From positions 1-9,175 of the forward strand of contig CAMVPV010000028.1 of assembly GCA_947169455.1 (NCBI GenBank): DNA of 9,175 bases, given 5' to 3'. Of this stretch, positions 1 to 4,863 are shown in pieces. The stretch's first letter is position 1, and each line of letters opens with the position of its first letter. The DNA comes from an uncultured Clostridia bacterium. Lineage in GTDB: Bacteria; Bacillota_A; Clostridia; Oscillospirales; Ruminococcaceae. Under the pieces are notes generated by a model that saw only the letters and a list, made by a program, of their open reading frames with translations, was not told the origin of the DNA and ran no database searches. The position numbers and the translations under genes were made by a program.

Positions 1-876
1 CTCCGAGCGGCAGGTGGAGTTCATTATCTTCACGCGGAGCTCCTCCGCCTTTGCCGCACATTCATTGATGTCGGCGTCTGCCATCAGCATGATGAATTCC
101 TCACCGCCCCACCTGTAGATGTTGTCGGTGCTGCGGCAGGATTCGGTAAGTATATCGGCGGTGTGCTTGAGGACGTCGTCACCGCAGTTGTGACCGTAAG
201 TATCATTTATACGCTTGAATTTGTCGATATCGCAGATAAACAGACTGACGCACCTGTCCTTGTCCGCGATGATACCGGAATACTTGCGTTCAAAATCGTT
301 GTAGAAGCCCATTCTGTTGCGGAGACGGGTCAGCTTGTCATGGCGCGATTCATCGAGGAATACCTCTGATTCGAGCGCAAGACCGCATATCACCGCTGCG
401 AGAGACAGCCGGCGGCAGTCTTCATTGCGGTCGAATTTTCCGTCGCTGCCGAATTTGTTTATCGCCTGATAAGCCCCGATAAATTCGCCGTTCATGTTCG
501 ATACCGGCATTATCAGAAGAGATCTTGTCTCGTAGCCGGTTATCTTGTCGATGTCCGGCTCGAAATCGGGGTCGTTGTACGGTTCATTAGTGACGATGAT
601 CTTCTTTTCCGACAGGGCTTTTCCGACCAGCCCCGCATCATCGGGAATGGTTATCCTTCCGGTGCCCATTGCGGCGGCTGTCCAGAGAGTGTGGGCATTC
701 TTGTCCCATTTCCAGAAGCTCGTCCGCTCAGCTTCGCAAAGCGCCGCACCGAGTCGCGTGATGCCCTCGAATACATTGGAATGGTCAGCTTCGGGAGCGT
801 CATTGCTCATTTCATTATAGATCTCTTTGGTTATGGAGAAGATCTCCGTAAGTGTTTTTTCAGCGTCGATAGGCAT
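1..876 (-). CDS. GAF-GGDEF diguanylate cyclase, C-terminus cut by window edge
   Basis: Makes cyclic di-GMP from two GTP. From the ATG at 876 there are 292 visible residues. A GAF-like sensor domain covers about residues 35-172 and a GGDEF domain starts near 178 (HDKLTRLRNR). The metal-binding CDIDKFK is at 215-221 and the active-site motif is GGEEF at 257-261, so the enzyme should be active. An RxxD product-inhibition site, R248-S-T-D251, lies five residues before GGEEF. The last part of the GGDEF domain lies outside the window. No membrane segment or signal peptide is seen, so it is probably cytosolic. Start choice: an in-frame ATG at 885 lies only 1 base after AGGAGG, while the ATG at 876 lies 10 bases after it and is preferred. 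The gene follows the receiver gene by 50 bases and is probably cotranscribed with it. What the GAF domain binds cannot be told. Confidence 0.93.
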   Translation of the reverse strand, partial: MPIDAEKTLTEIFSITKEIYNEMSNDAPEADHSNVFEGITRLGAALCEAERTSFWKWDKNAHTLWTAAAMGTGRITIPDDAGLVGKALSEKKIIVTNEPYNDPDFEPDIDKITGYETRSLLIMPVSNMNGEFIGAYQAINKFGSDGKFDRNEDCRRLSLAAVICGLALESEVFLDESRHDKLTRLRNRMGFYNDFERKYSGIIADKDRCVSLFICDIDKFKRINDTYGHNCGDDVLKHTADILTESCRSTDNIYRWGGEEFIMLMADADINECAAKAEELRVKIMNSTCRSE

Positions 877-897
877 GGCGGTCATTCCTCCTGTATT

Positions 898-909
898 AAT
901 ACCGGTATT
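898..909. repeat. 12-bp perfect palindrome between receiver and cyclase genes
   Basis: AATACCGGTATT is its own reverse complement. It lies in the 50-base gap between the receiver stop codon and the cyclase start, just upstream of the cyclase ribosome-binding site. It has no loop, so it is more likely a protein site or chance than an RNA hairpin. No promoter with a good -35 is seen in this gap. Confidence 0.3.
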
Positions 910-926
910 CAGTGTGTGTCATGGTA

Positions 927-1283
927 TCATAACGAATCTATCACCGCGAGAACCTCGCCCTTTACCAGCGGCTTTCCGATGCAGTTCACCGCGCCAAGCT
1001 TTTCGCACTCTGCTTTCAGCTCGTCGGTGACGCTTCCGGTCATCATGCAGACCTTCGCAGAGGATATCGCTTCATCGGCGCGTATCGCGCGGAGAGCGTC
1101 AAGTCCGCTGACGCCGGGCATCTCGTTGTCGAGAAGCGTCAGGTCGGGCGATTCTGAACTTATCAAGGCTGCCGCCTCGCTGCCGGAATCTGCGGTAATA
1201 ACAGCGTGTCCCGCTTTCGTAAGCATGAACGATGCTATTTTAAGTATCATCTTGTCATCATCGATTATCAGTATTTTGCTCAT
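927..1283 (-). CDS. Single-domain CheY-like response regulator
   Basis: A 118-residue protein that is only a receiver domain. Visible are the acidic pocket D8-D9-D10 (IIDDDK), the phospho-acceptor D52 in LLDNEMPG, the switch threonine T82 (MMTGS) and the conserved lysine K104 (GKPL). All key residues are present, so it should accept phosphate from a sensor kinase, but none is encoded in the window. There is no DNA-binding or enzymatic output domain, so it must act through a partner. The 50-base gap to the diguanylate cyclase downstream suggests the cyclase or its pathway is that partner (inference). The start at 1283 is preferred over an in-frame ATG at 1343, because the promoter -10 box (1334-1339) puts the transcript start near 1327, downstream of 1343. 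A weak GGAAAGG ribosome-binding site lies about 9 bases upstream. Confidence 0.92.
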   Translation of the reverse strand: MSKILIIDDDKMILKIASFMLTKAGHAVITADSGSEAAALISSESPDLTLLDNEMPGVSGLDALRAIRADEAISSAKVCMMTGSVTDELKAECEKLGAVNCIGKPLVKGEVLAVIDSL

Positions 1284-1293
1284 AGCAGATATA

Positions 1294-1321
1294 CCTTTCC
1301 GGAGCCCTCTTTCCGAAGCCC
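1294..1321 (-). repeat. Tandem 14-bp duplication in receiver-gene leader
   Basis: Two adjacent 14-base units, 1294-1307 and 1308-1321, match at 12 of 14 positions. Read on the minus strand they are GGGCTTCGGAAAGA and GGGCTCCGGAAAGG. They occupy most of the roughly 44-base untranslated leader. Each carries a purine-rich GGAAAG, the downstream copy being the likely ribosome-binding site. Confidence 0.6.
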
Positions 1322-1333
1322 CCTGTTTCTGAA

Positions 1334-1362
1334 ATTGTAACATAATTTTCCAGGTATGTCAA
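1334..1362 (-). promoter_or_regulatory. Sigma-A promoter for the receiver-cyclase operon
   Basis: On the minus strand the -35 is TTGACA (1362-1357), the spacer is 17 bases, and the -10 is TACAAT (1339-1334) preceded by TGT, an extended -10. Transcription should start near 1327, giving a leader of about 44 bases before the ATG at 1283. Confidence 0.85.
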
Positions 1363-1404
1363 TAGTAAATTTCATATTTTCTTGCGCAAATGCGTATATA
1401 ATTC

Positions 1405-1433
1405 TTGACAAACACGGAAAAATATGATATAAT
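1405..1433 (+). promoter_or_regulatory. Perfect-consensus sigma-A promoter for the FliD-like gene
   Basis: TTGACA at 1405-1410, a 17-base spacer, and TATAAT at 1428-1433 preceded by TGA (extended -10). Every core element matches consensus. Transcription should start near 1440, leaving a leader of only about 17 bases, almost all of it the GGAGGTGG ribosome-binding site. Such a promoter suggests high, largely constitutive transcription unless a repressor acts. Its -35 lies 42 bases from that of the divergent receiver promoter, with the 8-bp palindrome TTGCGCAA (1382-1389) between them. Confidence 0.9.
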
Positions 1434-1456
1434 ACCGATAAGTGGAGGTGGTAGTT

Positions 1457-2158
1457 ATGATAACCGTTTCAAGTATGAGCAGATATGTTCTCGATCAGTA
1501 TTATAAAAAAGCCGGAGTTACCGGAAATGAGGAAAAGGATCTCAATTCTTCCCTGAATGACCTGCAAAAAGCGACCCGCGACAATTACAACGGCAAGACA
1601 GTCAAGTATTCCGATTCATACGCCGCCCTCATATCTATGGGCAGTACAGGCAAGAATAACCTTGCGAAAAAGACTGCGGACAGTTCCGGCGCGCTCGCAA
1701 ATTCGTCAATGAGTCTCGTTTCTCCCGCTAATTACAGCTATGCCTACAGGGGCAGCACGGGCGTGAACGAAGGTATCGTCGGCAAGGTGAAGCAGTTTGT
1801 TGAGGATTACAACAGCACGATAAATACCGTTAAGAATTCCGATAACGTGAATGCACTTCGGTACGGCGTTTCTATGGTCGATACCACGAAGGCATTCAAG
1901 AAATCGCTCGCTAAGGTCGGCATCACGATCAAGGACAACAATAACCTTGAGATCGATGAGGAAAAGCTCAAAAATGCCAACGTCAACGACGTGAAGAAGC
2001 TGTTCAGCGGAAATTATTCCTATGGCAGCAGAATGGTATCGCGTTCGCTCGGCATGAATTTCGCCGCTAAGAGCGAGGTGAAGGGTACGTATAATTCTGC
2101 CGGACAGATGAACAATTACTCAAATCCGCTCTATACGATACTGAATTCTATGGCGTGA
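1457..2158 (+). CDS. Orphan protein with FliD (flagellar cap) C-terminal-like domain
   Basis: A 233-residue protein of unproven function. Residues about 106-200 follow the pattern of the FliD C-terminal domain: a helix with FVEDYNSTI (114-122), then LAKVGITI (151-158), NNLEIDEEKLKNA (162-174) and VKKLFSG (179-185), which match the family's 'Y-N', 'GI-t', 'L-siDe-kL' and 'v-klF' positions. The N-terminal 100 residues are polar and rich in Asn, Ser and Lys, with no recognised domain. No signal peptide or membrane span is seen, and there is no Cys or Trp. True FliD proteins are much longer (usually over 400 residues), and no flagellar gene is present here. The start is the ATG at 1457, placed 5 bases after GGAGGTGG. 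An in-frame GTG at 1442 lies within that ribosome-binding site region and is rejected. The gene diverges from a c-di-GMP signalling operon and ends at a strong terminator, so it is a single-gene transcript. The fold resemblance is fairly clear; the role is unknown. Confidence 0.85.
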   Translation: MITVSSMSRYVLDQYYKKAGVTGNEEKDLNSSLNDLQKATRDNYNGKTVKYSDSYAALISMGSTGKNNLAKKTADSSGALANSSMSLVSPANYSYAYRGSTGVNEGIVGKVKQFVEDYNSTINTVKNSDNVNALRYGVSMVDTTKAFKKSLAKVGITIKDNNNLEIDEEKLKNANVNDVKKLFSGNYSYGSRMVSRSLGMNFAAKSEVKGTYNSAGQMNNYSNPLYTILNSMA

Positions 2159-2201
2159 GCCTTGATATGGTGTATGGCACCGGATACCGCAAAATGAACG
2201 C

Positions 2202-2245
2202 AGGATCCCGGAGACAGTCACATGACTTGTTTCCGGGATCTTTTT
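2202..2245 (+). terminator. Intrinsic terminator of the FliD-like gene
   Basis: A perfect 9-bp GC-rich stem, GATCCCGGA (2204-2212) with TCCGGGATC (2232-2240), can be lengthened inward and outward with A-U and G-U pairs. It is followed by TTTTT at 2241-2245. It lies 45 bases after the stop codon. The minus-strand copy lacks a following T tract, so it should not work well for the PAP2 gene converging from the right, whose stop is at 2262. Confidence 0.88.
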
Positions 2246-2261
2246 GTCTGTCCATATTCGA

Positions 2262-2756
2262 TCATATCAGCACAAATCCTATTATGCCGCACAGCGCCGA
2301 CAGTATCGCTCCCGCTGCTACGTCCACGGGAAAATGCACTCCCGACAGCGGGCGTATCACCATAATGATAATGCTGACCGCAGTGAGGAATATCCCCACT
2401 GGCGGAAAGATGTAGTACCATGCGGCGGCGATTATCACTATGCAGGCAGTGTGGCGGCTCGGAAATGAATTACCCCTGGTGTCCTTCTTTATCAGCGGGG
2501 TGATATCCAGCTTTTCATACGGCCGCGGCGCATTTATAGTGCTGCGTATGACAGTGGTGAGTACGAATGCGATGAGCGGCACCAGCGTGCAGCGTATTAT
2601 CCGTATATCCTTTGTAAAAATGAGATACAGCTCCAGTATCGGATATGCCGCATATCCGGCGGCAGCGGTCAGCTTGTCCGCTGCCCGCAGTGCTTTTAAT
2701 CTGCGTTCGTCCGCCCTGAACCACTCTTCCGTGCGGCGGAATGATGCTTCGGTCAT
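2262..2756 (-). CDS. PAP2-family membrane phosphatase
   Basis: A 164-residue membrane protein with the three-part acid phosphatase signature of the PAP2 family: R71-x6-R78-P79 (the usual leading Lys replaced by Arg), P99-S-R-H102, and R135-x5-H141-x3-D145. H102 and H141 are the expected nucleophile and general acid-base residues. Hydrophobic stretches at about 34-48, 55-70, 103-120, 121-135 and 146-164 fit a small integral membrane enzyme with its active site at the outer face. Typical substrates in the family are undecaprenyl pyrophosphate or phosphatidate-type lipids; which applies here cannot be decided. It is the last gene of a three-gene operon. Its ATG overlaps the stop of the flavin-reductase-like gene (ATGA, 2753-2756), implying translational coupling. 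Confidence 0.92.
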   Translation of the reverse strand: MTEASFRRTEEWFRADERRLKALRAADKLTAAAGYAAYPILELYLIFTKDIRIIRCTLVPLIAFVLTTVIRSTINAPRPYEKLDITPLIKKDTRGNSFPSRHTACIVIIAAAWYYIFPPVGIFLTAVSIIIMVIRPLSGVHFPVDVAAGAILSALCGIIGFVLI

Positions 2757-3340
2757 TTTGAGGTCGTCCTTCCCTTGTGTTTGTGTTTCTTTGCGACGGA
2801 ATATCCGAAGCTGCCGAGCTTTTTCCCGAGCGAAAAATATTCGCCGTGTGAATATACCATGAGGTCGGCTTTTCTGAGATCGATCCTTCCGTTCCTGTCG
2901 ATGAAGCGTTCGTCAGCATCGATGCAGAGAATGTCTGCAATGAACATATCGTGTGAACCAAATTCCTTTACATCTCTCACGCGGCATTCCAGCGAGAGCG
3001 GGCTTTCTTCTATGAGAGGTGCGGATATCTCTGATGCATCCGCCTTGTGAAGGCCTCCCAGCGCAAATTTATCATGTTCAGCTCCTGACTTTACACCGCA
3101 CAGATCGACCGAGCGCACCATTTCGGCAGTGGTCAGGTTTATCGCAAATTCTCCGGTGCGGCTGATAATGCCGTGAGAAAAACGGCTTTTCCGCACCGAT
3201 ATGTAGGTCATGGGCGGCTTTGTATTGATTATGCCTGTCCATGCCACAGTAAGGATATTGGCTCTGTCCCCTTCCGCACAGCTTACAAGCACTGCGGGGA
3301 CGGGCGCTATCAGCGTTCCTGCGCCGAGTTTCTTCTTCAT
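2753..3340 (-). CDS. Flavin reductase-like split-barrel protein
   Basis: A 195-residue protein of the flavin reductase-like (FMN-binding split barrel, flavoredoxin-type) family. Visible family features are the N-terminal strand pattern PVPAVLVSCAEGDRANILTV (residues 13-32), PPMTYISV (42-49), the TGEFAINL stretch (62-69) and the later GSHDMFIADI strand (127-136). Members bind FMN and transfer electrons from NAD(P)H or ferredoxin-type donors. The exact partner is unknown, and nothing else in the window points to one. It is cytosolic, with no signal or membrane segment, and ends in a basic tail (KKHKHKGRTTSK). It is the middle gene of an operon: its start overlaps the stop of the upstream membrane protein by ATGA (3337-3340), and its stop overlaps the PAP2 start. 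An AGGAG site lies 11 bases before the ATG. Confidence 0.88.
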   Translation of the reverse strand: MKKKLGAGTLIAPVPAVLVSCAEGDRANILTVAWTGIINTKPPMTYISVRKSRFSHGIISRTGEFAINLTTAEMVRSVDLCGVKSGAEHDKFALGGLHKADASEISAPLIEESPLSLECRVRDVKEFGSHDMFIADILCIDADERFIDRNGRIDLRKADLMVYSHGEYFSLGKKLGSFGYSVAKKHKHKGRTTSK

Positions 3341-3990
3341 GAGGCTTTGCTCTCCTTTTTCTTTAAAAGTGCACGTTCTGCCTTTTTTGACAGGTCGATG
3401 AAATATCCTGTCAGCAGCGCAGAGAGTACAGTCCCTATGCCTACACTGCCAAGGCTTTTGAGCAGTATGAAGCAGACCGCTGCCGATAATATTGCCATTG
3501 TAACATCGGAGATAGTTTTCATCAGTGCAAATGATCTCTCTGTCACATCGGTGAGCGCTTTTATGAAACCCTCAACGGCAAGCGGCATGATATCGGCGCT
3601 GAGATAGACGTAAATGCCTATTGCCGTAACGACGATACTCACCAGTGTGATAACGGTGCGGAGTATGAATACTTCTGTGGAGGGGATGAGATCCACCAGA
3701 CTGCAGCTAAGGTCGGTGAGGTAGCCGAATACTATCCCTGTGGGAATTTGCAGGAGCGATTTCGGTTTGAATTTGCTTCGGAGAAGGATCAACTGAAGGA
3801 TCACGAGTATGACGTGGAATATCACTGTTGCAGTCCCGATGGATATGCCGATGCAGAGCGATGCAGTATATGGCGGGGCACTGACAGGAGAAACTCCCTG
3901 ATCCGATTTTACGGAGAGCGCTATACCTGCGGTAAGAATGAAAAGACCGATGATGTAGCGTATGATCCGTTTTATGAGGGCTTTGTTCAT
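3337..3990 (-). CDS. YczE/YyaS/YitT-like (DUF6198-type) membrane protein
   Basis: A 217-residue integral membrane protein with about five or six spans (roughly 10-27, 48-70, 84-102, 108-130, 162-180, 185-200) and a basic C-terminal tail (KKAERALLKKKES). The loop after the first span, SVKSDQGVSPVSAPPY (26-41), has the family's typical small and proline-rich 'G-sP-s--py' pattern. B. subtilis YczE belongs to this group, but no biochemical activity is established that I could transfer. The start is the ATG at 3990, 5 bases after GAGGTGG. The upstream in-frame GTG (3999) is part of that site. It is the first gene of the operon, with a near-perfect promoter about 50 bases upstream. Confidence 0.85.
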   Translation of the reverse strand: MNKALIKRIIRYIIGLFILTAGIALSVKSDQGVSPVSAPPYTASLCIGISIGTATVIFHVILVILQLILLRSKFKPKSLLQIPTGIVFGYLTDLSCSLVDLIPSTEVFILRTVITLVSIVVTAIGIYVYLSADIMPLAVEGFIKALTDVTERSFALMKTISDVTMAILSAAVCFILLKSLGSVGIGTVLSALLTGYFIDLSKKAERALLKKKESKAS

Positions 3991-4037
3991 GCTGTCCACC
4001 TCGTTTCAAGCATAATATATTGGCTTTTTGCACTTGT

Positions 4038-4066
4038 ATTATACCATATCATTCAACAGATGTCAA
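4038..4066 (-). promoter_or_regulatory. Perfect-consensus promoter for the DUF6198-flavin reductase-PAP2 operon
   Basis: On the minus strand the -35 is TTGACA (4066-4061), the spacer is 17 bases, and the -10 is TATAAT (4043-4038) preceded by TGG (extended -10). The start should be near 4031, giving a leader of about 40 bases. The -35 lies just 10 bases beyond the terminator stem of the amidase gene. Confidence 0.9.
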
Positions 4067-4073
4067 TATTTGC

Positions 4074-4114
4074 AAAATGGGCAGTGCCCCCCGCTGAACG
4101 GTGTCACTGCCCAT
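4074..4114 (-). terminator. Intrinsic terminator of the symporter-amidase operon
   Basis: On the minus strand a perfect 10-bp stem forms between 4105-4114 and 4077-4086 (ATGGGCAGTG with CACTGCCCAT), with an 18-base loop that may hold a small inner CCG/CGG stem. It is followed by a short T run (complement of 4074-4077). It starts 5 bases after the amidase stop codon. The T tract is short, so efficiency is uncertain. Confidence 0.7.
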
Positions 4115-4119
4115 TGCCG

Positions 4120-4857
4120 CTATATGTTTATGAATTCTGCATTGCTGTAACCTGTGATGCCTTCATATTTCACGACGTACCAGTTCCTTGCCCTGCCGTA
4201 TATAGTGACCGCCGTTCCGTCGGGTATGCTGCCGATGATCTTCGCCTGTACCGATGGATATTCGCGTATGTTGAGATCAGAGCCGCCCGCACTGACCGTA
4301 CCGGAATACGGCTCGCCCGCTTCTATGAACGGTATTCCGAAATAATCGCACAGCGAATTGACGAGACTGCGTGCTATCGCATCCCTGTTCGAGGTTATCC
4401 ATTCAGCGTCCTCTGCATTGTCATGGTAGCCTATCTCACACAGCACCGAGACTGCCTTCGTGCGCGTCACCTCCGCAAGAGATGTGGTCGGTACGGTGAT
4501 CACTTTTGACGGGTCGGGATAGATATTCATAAAATTGTTCGCGGTCATGACTGCGAGCCGCCTGCTGAATTCAGAATACGGCGAGAAGTATATCTCTATC
4601 CCTCGCGTTACGCCTGCATGATCGCCGCCGCCCGCATTTGAATGCAGTGCGAAATGAACGTCGAAATTCCCTGCGTTGGAATCGGCTATCGCTCCCGTGA
4701 CGTTTCTTGACGGGTCGTTGCGGTAATGGACTATCCCCGATGAAGTAAGATACGGCTCCATTCTGTCTGCGATGAGATTCATGGAGGTCTCTTCGTCGCC
4801 TCCGTTGATGTACTTGTTCCATTCCTGTGTTGATGGGCTCAAAAATACCGTATGCAT
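4120..4857 (-). CDS. N-acetylmuramoyl-L-alanine amidase with SH3b domain
   Basis: A 245-residue cell-wall hydrolase. An Amidase_3-type zinc domain covers residues 1-175 and a bacterial SH3 (SH3b) domain about 185-245 (motifs LNIREYPS and GYSNAEFI). It should cut the bond between MurNAc and L-alanine in peptidoglycan. Likely zinc ligands are a Glu in GGDEET (E22 or E23) and H72 in ALHSNAG; the catalytic Glu is E141 in VLCEIGYHDN. The first ligand, His in the family's DPGHGG, is absent: the equivalent segment reads LSPSTQEW (6-13). No signal peptide or membrane span is seen, which is unusual for an exported wall enzyme and recalls phage-type lysins, though no other phage gene is near. An AGGTAGGA ribosome-binding site precedes the ATG. 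It lies 6 bases after the symporter stop codon and so is cotranscribed with it. Confidence 0.92.
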   Translation of the reverse strand: MHTVFLSPSTQEWNKYINGGDEETSMNLIADRMEPYLTSSGIVHYRNDPSRNVTGAIADSNAGNFDVHFALHSNAGGGDHAGVTRGIEIYFSPYSEFSRRLAVMTANNFMNIYPDPSKVITVPTTSLAEVTRTKAVSVLCEIGYHDNAEDAEWITSNRDAIARSLVNSLCDYFGIPFIEAGEPYSGTVSAGGSDLNIREYPSVQAKIIGSIPDGTAVTIYGRARNWYVVKYEGITGYSNAEFINI

Positions 4858-4863
4858 GATATC

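Noticed and set aside
691..1332. Open frame of 213 codons on the plus strand
   Set aside because: It is antisense to the cyclase start and the whole receiver gene, both with clear motifs. The product is Ser- and Ala-rich low-complexity sequence typical of a shadow frame.
1284..1343. Upstream ATG adding 20 residues to the receiver
   Set aside because: It lies upstream of the predicted transcript start (about 1327), and the receiver fold begins right at the ATG at 1283.
1284..1441. c-di-GMP riboswitch in the leaders of the divergent genes
   Set aside because: The leaders are about 44 and 17 bases, too short for a GEMM-type aptamer, and no conserved riboswitch core is seen.
1442..1456. GTG start giving a 5-residue longer FliD-like protein
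   Set aside because: Those bases are the ribosome-binding site GGAGGTGG itself, and the transcript probably begins near 1440.
3748..4509. Open frame of 253 codons on the plus strand
   Set aside because: It lies opposite the DUF6198-like and amidase genes, crosses their promoter and terminator, has no ribosome-binding site, and its product (rich in Arg, Tyr and Cys) matches nothing I recognise. It is a shadow frame.
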